Positions 8,246 through 17,302 of a stretch of 64,000 bases of DNA are shown here, one piece after another. Position 1 is the stretch's first letter. Every line of letters starts with the position of its first letter. This stretch comes from Amphibacillus sp052055485 (lineage in GTDB: Bacteria > Bacillota > Bacilli > Bacillales > Amphibacillaceae). The notes under the pieces were generated by a model that saw only the letters and a program-made list of their open reading frames with translations, was not told the DNA's origin and did not search any database. Where the stretch lies: contig NZ_CP197171.1 in NCBI RefSeq assembly GCF_052055485.1, positions 806,001-870,000 of the forward strand. The letters run 5' to 3'. The translations under genes were made by a program, and so were the position numbers.

Positions 8246-8606
8246 TTTGCCCCTCCCCTTTTACATACACAAACAAATTTAAATTCTACATGATAATTCT
8301 GCTATTCAATCTTTGTACTTACTTTTTATTCTTTTTCTTAGCATGTTTAATGCAAAACCCCTATTTTAATAAAATAGGGAGGCTAACAAATTATATAAAG
8401 AATGAATCATAATTCTCTGATACACCAAAGAGTAAAAATAATATGAAATACATCCAGATATAATTTTTATTTACTTTTATTTCTATTAGGGACCCCTCCT
8501 TTGCAAAAACGTTCTTTTCCTTCTATTCAACCCCAACGCAATTCTCACGGTATGAATTGATTTTAGAAAAAGAGATAAACAGGATGATATTAGAATAAAT
8601 CATCAG
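8246..8606. other. AT-rich intergenic gap, nothing recognised
   Basis: This gap of about 360 bases contains the acetyltransferase promoter region and AT-rich sequence. I see no conserved ORF, RNA or repeat. Confidence 0.5.
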
Positions 8607-8648
8607 GCAGCAAGTATTCTCACTTAAATAGCTTTGAGAACATGCTGC
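8607..8648. terminator. Hairpin after the XRE gene
   Basis: GCAGCAAGTATTCTCA and TGAGAACATGCTGC form a stem with one bulge, 12 bases beyond the XRE stop codon, consistent with a terminator for that leftward gene. Confidence 0.55.
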
Positions 8649-8659
8649 ATAGTTTAGGG

Positions 8660-8872
8660 TCATTCCTCTTCAATGTGAAACAAATCATTCATGTCCTTAA
8701 TATCTAGCGCATCCACAATTCTATCGATGTGCTCTAATTGAATGCGTTGACGTTTACCACTTGCCAGCTCACTAAGCGTTGCGCGTCGAATACCTGTTTT
8801 AATATGTAGTTGGGTAATGGATAAGTCGTATCGATGGAGTAATTGATTAAGCTGTAAGTGTACCTTTTTCAA
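8660..8872 (-). CDS. Small XRE-family (Cro/CI-like) transcriptional regulator
   Basis: A 70-aa DNA-binding protein made of one helix-turn-helix domain (HLQLNQLLHRYDLSITQLHI, then RRATLSELASGKRQRIQLEH). The TTG start at 8872 is chosen because AAAGGAGAG precedes it by 8 bases; longer in-frame extensions upstream encode low-complexity sequence with no ribosome binding site. It is divergent from the 80-aa gene at 8982, and the 110-bp space between them holds two palindromes with GTAC cores, likely its operators. Confidence 0.82.
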   Translation of the reverse strand: MKKVHLQLNQLLHRYDLSITQLHIKTGIRRATLSELASGKRQRIQLEHIDRIVDALDIKDMNDLFHIEEE

Positions 8873-8896
8873 TGTTAAATCTCTCCTTTCATATTG

Positions 8897-8952
8897 ACTG
8901 TACTTTAAAGCGTACAGTATAATTACATTAATAACGTACCTATAAAGGTACG
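8897..8952. promoter_or_regulatory. Divergent control region with two GTAC-core palindromes
   Basis: ACTGTAC-N8-GTACAGT (8897-8918) and CGTACC-TATAAA-GGTACG (8935-8952) are both perfect inverted repeats between the XRE gene and the rightward 80-aa gene. Shared GTAC half-sites suggest two operators for the XRE protein controlling both directions. Confidence 0.6.
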
Positions 8953-8981
8953 AATTAATCTTTATTAAAAGGAGAGATTCC

Positions 8982-9224
8982 ATGATTACTGATCCAGAGA
9001 CCAAAGAAGTACTGATCAATGAATTAAATCACATGTTATATATTGCAGAAATACAAGAAAGGCTAATCTCCGTTTCCTATTATTTAGTTACCGATGAGCT
9101 ATATACCATCGATCATGCAATCCCTGAATTAATAAAAATCATTAACTTATTAGAAAAAGAACAGGATGGAATCATGTATCGTATTGGAAATTTAGATGGA
9201 ATATCTTTTGAACACAGGAGTTAA
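8982..9224 (+). CDS. Conserved-looking 80-aa protein of unknown function
   Basis: An 80-aa, mainly helical, acidic protein with no membrane segment or known motif. AAAAGGAGAG precedes the ATG by 6 bases, which supports translation. It is divergent from the XRE regulator at 8660-8872, sharing a control region with two palindromes, so the two probably form a regulated pair, possibly an element- or phage-derived switch or toxin-antitoxin-like unit. That role is not shown by the sequence. Confidence 0.6.
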   Translation: MITDPETKEVLINELNHMLYIAEIQERLISVSYYLVTDELYTIDHAIPELIKIINLLEKEQDGIMYRIGNLDGISFEHRS

Positions 9225-9784
9225 GAAGTAGCTTGTCCTTATTCGCAAATGTTACGTTAAGAATAAATTTTTGTTGTAGCAATAGTATGTTTGATTTCTC
9301 TAACAATAGAATATAAAAATCAAGTACTTCCCCACATTTGTCAAATGGAAAATAAGCATATATAACCTTAAGGTGCTGAGCGAATCAGCTGCTTTGATAG
9401 AATATGCCATGCTTACATGACATGACGTGTGCTACTTACCAGTTGGTGTACGTTCAAATACCGTAGTAATCAAAGGTATGGAATTTGCATGTTGTAGTAC
9501 AATTGTGTAAGATCTGAATAGTCAAATATATTCTGTGACTCTTTGCGCTTCATACCAGCGTTATAACAGCGAGAATCTGAAAAAACTCTTAAGAGTGTTC
9601 TTCTCAAAGAGTATCGATTTAGCTTAGTCATAGATGGAGAGTTTAAAACTCATTCTTATTAATTAAATAGTAGATTAAAAAATGTATGAATTAGAGAATC
9701 ACTTGAACCCTATCAAGAAAAATGGATAAATTACGCTTAATATGACAAGTTGTCGAATAATAAAACAAATAAGGGGGTGCTAAA
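9225..9784. other. Non-coding gap, no gene recognised
   Basis: This stretch of 560 bases has no ORF with a ribosome binding site. Short in-frame patches (for example LEPYQEKWINYA near 9700-9740) hint at decayed coding sequence, but I cannot assign a family. Confidence 0.4.
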
Positions 9785-10123
9785 TTGAGCAACATTAGTA
9801 GCTTGGAATTTTTTTATGTTGTCTTTGGTGTATCACTTTTTATGGTAATTATTTATAATTTGCTTTCTGAAAAAAAGGCTATTAGTTTTTTGTTAGTATA
9901 TCATGTCTATGAGCCTAACAGAGCGAAATATGACTTCACTAAAACTTTAAAACACTATAAGCTATTTGCTTTAACTCTTCTAGTGTATTCTACGATAATT
10001 ATAATTTTGACATATATATTTGGAATCATCGTTTCTAAAGTTGGGATATGGATATTTTTTGTAATAGTTATTATCAGTAGTAAATTTTTAAATCCAGTAA
10101 AAAAAGCTAAAAATGAGGGATAA
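9785..10123 (+). CDS. Small membrane protein of unknown function
   Basis: A 112-aa protein starting at TTG behind AAGGGGGTG. Three hydrophobic segments (about residues 7-25, 60-80, 84-103) predict an integral membrane protein with a basic loop in between. No family recognised, no obvious partner; the gene is followed by a strong terminator at 10345. Confidence 0.5.
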   Translation: MSNISSLEFFYVVFGVSLFMVIIYNLLSEKKAISFLLVYHVYEPNRAKYDFTKTLKHYKLFALTLLVYSTIIIILTYIFGIIVSKVGIWIFFVIVIISSKFLNPVKKAKNEG

Positions 10124-10789
10124 ACAGTTATATTTATTAAATACATAAAAGTTGTTTCACAAAAGAAACAGGTGGAAAGCAACATTGCCAAGTTGGCAGA
10201 ATGGATTTAGCTTTCGATGAAATCAGTCAATTTCTCAACATTTGATGGTTCTTCTTTACAAGTTAGACTATCAAGCATCGTATTGTACTTATAAAATATA
10301 AAAGCGATAGAACTATAGATGAATCAAATCTCTATTTTCTATTAAAAAGAGCCAATAAGATGGGAGGTTTAAAACTCAACTTATTGGCTCTTTTATTACT
10401 ATAATTTTAAATTTCCTGTTTTTCATTTATGGAGATTATTTAGTTCTATACCTCTTCTTATTTTATTTCTGAAAATCAGGCATTAACTTTTCCCATGCTG
10501 TATTCCTTCCCTGCGTAAGTTTTTTAATTTAGTGCCGAACTTTTCTTGAGGTGAATTTTTATGAATATGGAACTTTATTTGTCGCAATGCAACTGATTGT
10601 ATGACTTCCACTTCAAAAATAGAGAAAACTTGAAAATTCTAAAAGTGGGATATCCAACGGTCAGTAATTACGCGACTAGTTCAAGAGCTTTTAAAGGAGG
10701 CCAATTTTTGGTCATACCTTTAGGTGCATGTCCTTGTGGTACTAAAACATGTCCTGTGTGTCGCTCCCCCCACTGAATGAAGTTTCACT
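10124..10789. other. Gap with terminator and a decayed coding patch
   Basis: Apart from the terminator at 10345-10394, a plus-strand patch at about 10697-10774 reads GQFLVIPLGACPCGTKTCPV followed by CRSPH and a stop, with a zinc-finger-like cysteine pattern but no start region; it looks like the end of a lost gene. It runs directly into a partial copy of the repeat also seen at 2748-2778. Confidence 0.35.
10345..10394. terminator. Strong bidirectional terminator
   Basis: AAAAGAGCCAATAAG (10345-10359) pairs perfectly over 15 bases with CTTATTGGCTCTTTT (10380-10394), with A-tract and T-tract sides. It terminates transcription from the small membrane protein gene. Confidence 0.8.
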
Positions 10790-11356
10790 TTACAAAAACT
10801 CCATATCACTTTTTTCATACTTATTATGGCCAGGAAGAGATTTTTTGTGCTTCCAGCATGTAATGGCATCCTTTAAAGACTTGCCTTTATTATCATGGAA
10901 AAAGTCTCGAATATAGGTATTATACTCAAATTGCTTATCTATTTTCGGTTTGTTTTCCCTTTTATCTTCTAAAATTTGATAATACGCTGTAATCGAATCT
11001 TGATAAGTCTTCCCTGTATTCTGTTTCAACCATTGTTGGAATTTGACATTGAAAGAAAATGACTTACCAATCTTTTCTTTATAGAAAGCTCTGTGCGCCT
11101 CTGTACATACAAAGTTATCTTCAATTTTACTTTCAAGATAGATTTTATCAATAGTGTTACGACGTTTTGGCGACCTCTTGATTCTAAGCTTTTCCCCGGT
11201 TTCAAGGTAATGAGCGATCCGATTGGTTAATTCTTCTTTCGAACCTGTTGCTTGCATACCTTCCTGTTTACAAAAAGTGATAAGCTCCTCTTTTAAATAA
11301 TAAAAATGGCGAAAAGTATTTACGTCTAAATTTTTGTCTATGACCTGTTTTTTCAT
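10790..11356 (-). CDS. SAP-domain protein with DUF6434-like region
   Basis: A 188-aa basic protein. Residues 20-60 form a SAP-like helix-extended loop-helix motif (LKEELITFCKQEGMQATGSKEELTNRIAHYL), a nucleic-acid-binding module. The remainder holds two similar stretches ending in YYQILEDK and CWKHKKSLPG, as in DUF6434 proteins. The ATG at 11356 is favoured because TGGAGG lies 8 bases upstream. It is a single gene in a region of gene fragments. DNA or RNA binding is a family inference; its biological role is not known. Confidence 0.75.
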   Translation of the reverse strand: MKKQVIDKNLDVNTFRHFYYLKEELITFCKQEGMQATGSKEELTNRIAHYLETGEKLRIKRSPKRRNTIDKIYLESKIEDNFVCTEAHRAFYKEKIGKSFSFNVKFQQWLKQNTGKTYQDSITAYYQILEDKRENKPKIDKQFEYNTYIRDFFHDNKGKSLKDAITCWKHKKSLPGHNKYEKSDMEFL

Positions 11357-11426
11357 CCTTTTCCTCCAAGTATAAAGCATCTTATAAGCATGCTAGCATA
11401 CTAATCCTGACAAAGTATGTCATGGT

Positions 11427-11575
11427 TTAACAATCTATATTATCTTCATACATAGCCCCAATTTCTTCCAATAAGCGGTTTCGAATACTCGTAGGAGATA
11501 TAACCTTGATAAATTTACCAAAGGATAATAAAGGTCTAATTAGCCATTCTTCATTTGGTATATCAATGAATACTC
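11427..11575 (-). pseudogene. C-terminal remnant of a YafY-type WYL-domain regulator
   Basis: The minus strand reads GVFIDIPNEEWLIRPLLSFG, then KFIKVISPTSIRNRLLEEIG and AMYEDNIDC before a stop, in one open frame cut off by TAG on its upstream side. This is the C-terminal end of WYL-domain regulators of the YafY group (LLSFG, the VISP(T/P)xLR core, LLEEI). The helix-turn-helix and most of the WYL domain are gone. Its neighbour at 11809 is a GyrI-like protein, a pairing often seen with intact YafY-type regulators. Confidence 0.7.
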
Positions 11576-11808
11576 CCTATAGTTAGATAGAATTATACCA
11601 CATAATTAGTAACACCAGTTATCGACATTAAAGTTTGTCCTTTGCAGATGGAAAGTATTACTTTATCCAGCAGTATACAATGCCCATTCCTAGTTAAATG
11701 AGTGAAAAGGCAACATTGTATCATGATTAAAAAATGTTTACCAGTATTTTAAAATACACCTAGGAAATCATTTTAAATCGATATATGCTGATTTTAAGGA
11801 GGGATAAT

Positions 11809-12267
11809 ATGAAAATTAAAATTGAAAATTTACCTACAAAAAAAATTGCGTTCTTTAGAAATATCGGCCCTTATGGGAATGAAAAAAACTTTGAAATGAT
11901 GAAGGAATTTAAGCAATGGGTACGTTCAAGTGGGTTATCACAAAATCGCTTTGAATATGGTATTTACGGAATTGCAAAGGATAATCCTGCAATGACACCG
12001 GCTGAAGAGTGTAGATATGATCTCATTATTTCAGTAGACGATGATTGGGAAGTAAAGAAGCCCGCCAACACAGGAATTTTTGAAGGGGGTAAATATGCAG
12101 TATTTACAGTTGTCCATACTAAAGAAGCTGTCAGGGATTTTTGGAATAACTTAAACGCCGAAATAACAAAATATAATTTGGACTTACGAGAATTCCCCAT
12201 TGTTGAACGTTATAAAGAGGAAGAGGGAGAAGATAAATATTGTGAATTTCTTATACCGATTCAATAA
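11809..12267 (+). CDS. GyrI-like (AraC effector-binding fold) small-molecule-binding protein
   Basis: A 152-aa soluble protein with the GyrI/SOUL-like fold: opening strand VENLP-type KIENLPTKKIAFFRNIGPYG, central YGIYGIAKDNPAMTPAEECRYD, then GGKYAVFTVVHTKEAVRDFW and the closing FPIVERYKEEE plus FLIPIQ. These match stand-alone effector-binding proteins related to AraC C-terminal domains and gyrase inhibitor GyrI. The ATG at 11809 has AAGGAGGG 7 bases upstream; an earlier in-frame ATG at 11785 lacks one. Its former regulator partner beside it is decayed. Confidence 0.85.
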   Translation: MKIKIENLPTKKIAFFRNIGPYGNEKNFEMMKEFKQWVRSSGLSQNRFEYGIYGIAKDNPAMTPAEECRYDLIISVDDDWEVKKPANTGIFEGGKYAVFTVVHTKEAVRDFWNNLNAEITKYNLDLREFPIVERYKEEEGEDKYCEFLIPIQ

Positions 12268-12418
12268 ACAAGTTTAGTGATGTGCATGCCATGTGGGAGC
12301 TGGATTTCTCAAATATACCTTAGATTGAGTATGAATTGGTTACAAAATCAGTCTTAATGATTAACTTAAGGGAATTGTGCTATACTGATTCTACTTGATT
12401 TTTAAAGGAGGTAACCGA

Positions 12419-13426
12419 ATGTATTTGGTCGATTCAAGAAGTTCAAATCCAGCGATAAATGTGTCAGTTGAAAGTTTTCTATTAAGTAATGAAGTGGTGG
12501 ATGACACGATTGTCTTTTTTTATCAAATGGAACCTTCGATTGGTATCGGGCGTTTTCAGAATGCCTATGAGGAAGTCAACTACCCTTATGTAAAGGAACA
12601 GGGTATCCCAGTTATCCGCCGAGCTAGTGGTGGTGGAGCAATGTTCAGTGATCCAGGGCAGATTGCCTTTTGTTTTATAACGAAGGATGAAGGCGATACT
12701 TTTGGTAATTTCAAAGAATTTACTCGACCTATTTTAGATGCCTTACACAAAATGGGGGCAACTGACGCACAGCTAAGTGGACGAAATGATCTTACAATTG
12801 ACGGTAAGAAATTTTCTGGGAATGCGATGTCTGTAAAAGATGGCCGAATGTTTGCCCACGGAACGTTGATGATTGATCTGGATACCGACCAGCTGACCAA
12901 AGCACTCAATCCTAGTAAAGAAAAACTCCGTTCTAAAGGCGTTAAATCCGTTCGTAGTCGCGTAACTAATTTACGCCCTTATTTCTCAGAACAATATCAA
13001 AATGCAACGGTTGAGGAAATTAAGAATACCATTCTGCTATACGTTTTTGGTGTTGATTCCTTAGACGAGATTAAACGGTATGAGTTGACAGAAGAAGATT
13101 GGGGAAAAATCAACGCTTTCAAAGCTGCGGTTCCCGATAATCCTGAATGGAATTATGGTAAAAATCCGTCGTTTGATTTGGAAAGACAACGCAAATTCGA
13201 TGCAGGACTTGTTCAAGTAAAATTCAATGTTGCTCATGACAAGATTTCTGCAATCCGGATCTTTGGTGACTTCTTTGGTAAAGGATCAATTGAGGACGTC
13301 GAGCAAGTTCTGATTGATGTGCCATATAATGAAGAAGCGATTCAAAATGCTTTAGAGAGCTTAGATATTCCCTATTATTTTGGAAAAATTAAAATTGAGG
13401 AGCTGGCACAGTTAATTGCTTTTTAG
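12419..13426 (+). CDS. lplJ: Lipoate-protein ligase
   Basis: This 335-aa cytoplasmic enzyme joins free lipoate to lipoyl domains of 2-oxoacid dehydrogenases and GcvH through lipoyl-AMP. Visible motifs: RRASGGGAMFSDPGQ (lipoate/ATP loop, near residue 70), the lipoyl-lysine region SGRNDLTIDGKKFSGNAMS near 120, and FAHGTLMIDLD near 145. The C-terminal 100 residues form the accessory domain, and length matches LplJ/LplA. ATG at 12419 has AAAGGAGGT 7 bases upstream; an upstream in-frame codon at 12395 is rejected. A TATACT -10 box lies at 12381-12386. Confidence 0.92.
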   Translation: MYLVDSRSSNPAINVSVESFLLSNEVVDDTIVFFYQMEPSIGIGRFQNAYEEVNYPYVKEQGIPVIRRASGGGAMFSDPGQIAFCFITKDEGDTFGNFKEFTRPILDALHKMGATDAQLSGRNDLTIDGKKFSGNAMSVKDGRMFAHGTLMIDLDTDQLTKALNPSKEKLRSKGVKSVRSRVTNLRPYFSEQYQNATVEEIKNTILLYVFGVDSLDEIKRYELTEEDWGKINAFKAAVPDNPEWNYGKNPSFDLERQRKFDAGLVQVKFNVAHDKISAIRIFGDFFGKGSIEDVEQVLIDVPYNEEAIQNALESLDIPYYFGKIKIEELAQLIAF

Positions 13427-13560
13427 CATGCAAATCTATTTGGGATTTGTTTTTCTACTGTTATCATTTAAAATAGCTGTGAACCATTTGAATTTGACTT
13501 TTTTAAATAACTCTATTAAGGCTTTAGCCAACTCAACTATCCCCCTATTCAATTATCTGA

Positions 13561-13601
13561 AACGCTACTTGGTCGGTATTTACCGCCAATGGCGTTTTTT
13601 T
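13561..13601 (+). terminator. Terminator region after lplJ
   Basis: An outer AACGC...GGCGTT stem with an inner CGGTA/TACCG stem, followed by seven T residues, lies about 135 bases past the lplJ stop. Confidence 0.65.
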
Positions 13602-13674
13602 AATGTACTCATGCAGAAGTGAATTATATAAATAATAAAAGAGTTAAAAACATGCGAACACAAAGCTAAAAATT

Positions 13675-13714
13675 AAAATCCTCCCCTAAAGTATCTACTT
13701 CAGGGGAGGATTTT
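13675..13714. terminator. Bidirectional terminator after the opuA-type operon
   Basis: AAAATCCTCCCCT (13675-13687) pairs perfectly with AGGGGAGGATTTT (13702-13714) around a 14-base loop. It ends the leftward osmoprotectant operon and can stop rightward read-through from lplJ. Confidence 0.85.
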
Positions 13715-13800
13715 AGAATTACGTGCTTAGGCTCTCCATAACTTTTCAATATTTAAGTGCTCATTTGAAAGGTGGCAGCTGCTCCCGCTCAGTCAAAGTT

Positions 13801-15516
13801 TTATTCAATCCATCCGTCGACTATATCGCGGTTCTCTTCAATCCATTCACTCGCAGCGCCCTCAGGATCTTTACCGTCTTCTATTTCTAACATGATAGAC
13901 TCCATATCATCAATATCCCATTCGAAGTTATCTAAAATTTCATAGGCTTCCGGCATATCGTCTTTCAAACCTTTACGTGCCATTTTATTGATACTCTCAG
14001 CATCACCCATTGTACCTTCTGGATCATCTAAATATTTCAAATCATAGCGTTGAAATATCCAATAAGGATTCCAACCTGTGATCACGACTTCTTCATTTGA
14101 ATTAATGGCACGTTCTAATTGCGCATTCATCGCACCTGTTGAAGATACGACCTGCTCCCAGCCGTCAAGGTTGGGATAAGCCTCCAGGGTTTCTTCCGTC
14201 GCGGTTACAATTCCAGCACCCGGTTCAATTCCAATAATTTCCTGACCTGCTTGATCGTCCAAATCTTCAATAGAATCTACATCCATATACGACGGAACAA
14301 CTAATCCTAACTTTGCCTGTCCATCAATTTGAGGACCTAAATCATCAAGATCATCTTTAAATTCTTCGTATTGTGCTTGATGGGTTATTGGTATCCAAGC
14401 ACTTGTCATCGCATCAGCTTGCCCATTAGCGACAGACTCCCAAACAACAGGAATATCTAATGAGCTCATATTAACACTGTATCCTTGTTCTTCTAAAACT
14501 TGCGCAATTACATGAGTAGCAACAATTTGGTCATCTTGTTGTGCATAAGCAAGCGTAATCGTTCCTGCGTTTGACTCATTCGCCGAAGAAAGCACGCCCA
14601 TTACAGCAAAAAATACAATACATAAGAAAATAACTGCGGTGACAATCACTTTTTTCTTCTTAGAAGTTTTTTTTGTTTTTGTACGATTCATTGCTTGTGT
14701 AAAGCGATCTATAATAATTGCAAGAATGACGATGCCTATACCATAAACAAAACCATTGCCAACCTCGGAACGTTGTACAGCTGCTAAAACACCTTGCCCT
14801 AATCCAGGCGTTCCAATCATTGAAGCAATAACAACCATGGATAATGTCAGCATAATCGTTTGATTGATACCAGCAAAAATATTTTCTTTAGCCATAGGTA
14901 AATCAAGCTTAAATAATCTTTGCCAAGCAGTCCCTCCAAAAGAATCAGAGGTTTCTATTAATTCAGTAGAAATGGAACGAATTCCTAGATTCGTCATCCG
15001 AACAGTAGGTGGCAAAGAGAAAATCACAGAAGCAAATACTCCTGGCACCATCCCAATACCAAAGAAAGCAACTGCTGGAATTAAATAAACAAAACCAGGC
15101 ATCGTTTGCATGAAATCTAAAATGGGTTTAATAATATTTTGGATGGTTTCACTTTTGGACATTAATATTCCTAGTGGTACACCGATAACAATAGCGACCA
15201 CACTTGAAGTGATTACCAAAGTTATAGTGTTCATCAAATCTGTCCACATACCTTGATTATAGATAAACAGTAATCCGATAAAAGTAAAAAGCGCGAAACC
15301 CCATTTTCGGTTGAAAACGAAATAAGCAGCAACGGTCAATAGTACCATCATTAATAACGGAGGAATAGTTGATAAGGCATTTGTCATGAAATTCATAACA
15401 GCTTCACCAACTGTCTGTAAGATTGAAAATAGTCCTGACCAGTGTTCAGTCAGCCAATCGACCCCACTATCAATCCAACTAGGAAGTGGTATTTCATATT
15501 GCAAAAAGTCAAGCAT
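13801..15516 (-). CDS. busAB: Glycine betaine ABC importer, fused permease and substrate-binding protein (OpuAB-OpuAC)
   Basis: A 571-aa fusion. Residues 1-300 are a binding-protein-dependent permease with several membrane spans and the EAA-type loop (GIRSISTELIETSDSFGGTA). After one further span near 290-310, residues 315-571 form an extracytoplasmic OpuAC-type binding domain (NAGTITLAYAQQDDQIVATH start; aromatic residues such as GWNPYWIFQRYDLKYL for the betaine cage). Bacillus subtilis has separate genes; this single-chain layout is that of lactococcal BusAB. It overlaps the ATPase gene by 8 bases. The role is osmoprotectant uptake, expected in salt-exposed Bacillaceae. Confidence 0.92.
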   Translation of the reverse strand: MLDFLQYEIPLPSWIDSGVDWLTEHWSGLFSILQTVGEAVMNFMTNALSTIPPLLMMVLLTVAAYFVFNRKWGFALFTFIGLLFIYNQGMWTDLMNTITLVITSSVVAIVIGVPLGILMSKSETIQNIIKPILDFMQTMPGFVYLIPAVAFFGIGMVPGVFASVIFSLPPTVRMTNLGIRSISTELIETSDSFGGTAWQRLFKLDLPMAKENIFAGINQTIMLTLSMVVIASMIGTPGLGQGVLAAVQRSEVGNGFVYGIGIVILAIIIDRFTQAMNRTKTKKTSKKKKVIVTAVIFLCIVFFAVMGVLSSANESNAGTITLAYAQQDDQIVATHVIAQVLEEQGYSVNMSSLDIPVVWESVANGQADAMTSAWIPITHQAQYEEFKDDLDDLGPQIDGQAKLGLVVPSYMDVDSIEDLDDQAGQEIIGIEPGAGIVTATEETLEAYPNLDGWEQVVSSTGAMNAQLERAINSNEEVVITGWNPYWIFQRYDLKYLDDPEGTMGDAESINKMARKGLKDDMPEAYEILDNFEWDIDDMESIMLEIEDGKDPEGAASEWIEENRDIVDGWIE

Positions 15517-16726
15517 CTTTGTTCACTCCCTCTTTTTTTGTGGTCTCTTCATTCTTATCTGTCATCGCACCAATCACACTGCCACGGACTACAACACCTA
15601 TGAGACGATCATTTTCATTCACAACAGCCAGTGGAGTAGGAGAATTATAAATCAACTCAAAAATATCAGTTATTAAGGCGTCCTTATTGATTTTTTGTAC
15701 ATTTTTGTCTAATACTTCTGTAAGCTTTTTTTCATTTTCTCGAGCATCTAGGGCATTTTCTGCAGTCAAACTTCCCTTTAAATAACGTTTGTGATCGACA
15801 GCTAACAACATACTCACTTCTTCTTTTCGCATACGTTGTAAGGCAACATTCGGTCCATCTGTTTCCACATTAATCGTCAAAGCAGGCTCCATAATATTTT
15901 CTGCCGTTAAAACTTTGGAACGATCGATGTCTTCAGTAAATTCACGCACAAAGTCATTGGCTGGATTTGTTAAGATTTCTTCACCAGTACCAATTTGCAT
16001 GATCTTTCCATCACGCATTAAAGCAATCCGATTACCAATTCGCAAAGCTTCATTTAAATCATGAGTAATAAAAATAATGATTTTTTGGACTTTTTCTTGT
16101 AATTCTAATAAATCATCTTGCATATCACGACGAATTAATGGGTCCAAGGCAGAAAATGCCTCGTCCATCAATAAAATTTCTGAATCATTAGCCAAAGCTC
16201 GGGCTAAACCGACACGCTGCTGCATCCCACCGGAAAGTTGGTCGGGATATTGATCCTTATAAGAAAGTAAGCCGGAACTATCTAAAGTTTGTTCAGCTTT
16301 TTGTTGTCGTTCTTCTTTTTCAACACCACGAATTTCTAAACCATATTCCGCATTTTCCAAAACGGTGCGTTTCGGGAAAAGCCCAAAGTTTTGAAAAACC
16401 ATATTAACTTTCGTACGACGGACTTGACGTAATTCCTTTTTGGACATCTTCGATACATCATCATCATTAATGTAAACACTCCCTGAAGTAGGTTCAATTA
16501 ATCGGTTGATTAAACGTACCAAAGTAGATTTTCCACTACCAGATAGACCCATAATGACAAAGATTTCTCCATCCTCTACGTCAAAACTCACATTATGAAC
16601 ACCGACAGTAGCGCCAGTTTGTTCTAAAATTTCCTGTTTTGATTTTCCTTCTTTGACCATATCAAGTGCTTGTTGAGTTCTTTTACCAAACACTTTGGTC
16701 AAATTTCGCACTCGAACTCTACTCAA
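15509..16726 (-). CDS. opuAA: Glycine betaine ABC importer ATPase with CBS domains
   Basis: A 405-aa ATPase. Walker A GLSGSGKS lies near residue 57, signature LSGGMQQRVGLARALA near 160 and Walker B ILLMDEAFSALDP near 182. Residues about 270-390 hold a tandem CBS pair, which in OpuA senses ionic strength or c-di-AMP. The TTG at 16726 is chosen because GGGGTG lies 8 bases upstream; this gives an N-terminus (SRVRVRNLTKVFGKRTQQAL) that lines up with OpuAA proteins. It is first in the two-gene operon; the upstream region is AT-rich without a clear operator. Confidence 0.92.
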   Translation of the reverse strand: MSRVRVRNLTKVFGKRTQQALDMVKEGKSKQEILEQTGATVGVHNVSFDVEDGEIFVIMGLSGSGKSTLVRLINRLIEPTSGSVYINDDDVSKMSKKELRQVRRTKVNMVFQNFGLFPKRTVLENAEYGLEIRGVEKEERQQKAEQTLDSSGLLSYKDQYPDQLSGGMQQRVGLARALANDSEILLMDEAFSALDPLIRRDMQDDLLELQEKVQKIIIFITHDLNEALRIGNRIALMRDGKIMQIGTGEEILTNPANDFVREFTEDIDRSKVLTAENIMEPALTINVETDGPNVALQRMRKEEVSMLLAVDHKRYLKGSLTAENALDARENEKKLTEVLDKNVQKINKDALITDIFELIYNSPTPLAVVNENDRLIGVVVRGSVIGAMTDKNEETTKKEGVNKDA

Positions 16727-16882
16727 AATAATGACACCCCATTTCACTTTTTAAATTTTCACATTAATTTCTTTAGCATAATGAATATAAAAAACAACCT
16801 TATCACCGAACTTAATTTGCTCAACAAGAACTTAAAAATAAATTTAACGTTGATTCATTTAAAACTTTAAGGTGTGGAAACT

Positions 16883-17210
16883 ACTATGAAGCACTGCTCC
16901 TATTGCCGAGTTCTTTCGCAATTGTAAAAGTACAAATTATTGATCGCTCCTTTTGGCATACTATACACAGCTATACGTGGAAAAACGATTCTGCTTACGC
17001 CAGATGATATATTAATTTTTCCTCCGTTTTTAGAAATATTCGAAGACAAGTTTTGAATTACAAAATATGGTGCTTTTATATTAGCATTAAGAACTTTATC
17101 AAATTCTAAATAAGCAATTTCCCCAACCCCCTCAAAGGTAGTATACCCTTGTATTATTTACAATAACATGTAATTCAACTTTTTTTGATTAAAACATATT
17201 TTAATGTCAT
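16883..17210 (-). pseudogene. Decayed short-chain dehydrogenase/reductase gene
   Basis: A start codon at 17210 behind AAAGGAGAGG gives MTLKYVLI, then the frame breaks and most of the N-terminal half is missing. The sequence resumes as VIVNNTRV (the NNAG motif), then EIAYLEFDKVLNANIKAPYF, KINISSGVSR, and the catalytic VYSMPKGAINN (YxxxK), and after another frameshift TFTIAKELGNRS. These are SDR landmarks in the right order. Deletion plus at least two frameshifts make it non-functional. Its upstream MerR-type operator is still intact at 17241-17272. Confidence 0.75.
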
Positions 17211-17240
17211 TTTTACCTCTCCTTTATCTTTGAAGAAATA

Positions 17241-17272
17241 AGCATAAAGCTTTCCCCAAGGGGAAGGCCATG
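17241..17272 (-). promoter_or_regulatory. MerR-type operator/promoter of the SDR pseudogene
   Basis: On the minus strand CCTTCCCC and GGGGAAAG surround a 2-base centre and are followed by TTTATGCT as a -10 region, the classic layout of MerR-family promoters where the repeat fills a long spacer. It points at the decayed SDR gene 30 bases downstream. No MerR regulator gene lies nearby. Confidence 0.55.
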
Positions 17273-17302
17273 TGATTAGAGGAAAATAAATTCCTTTTTC
17301 TT

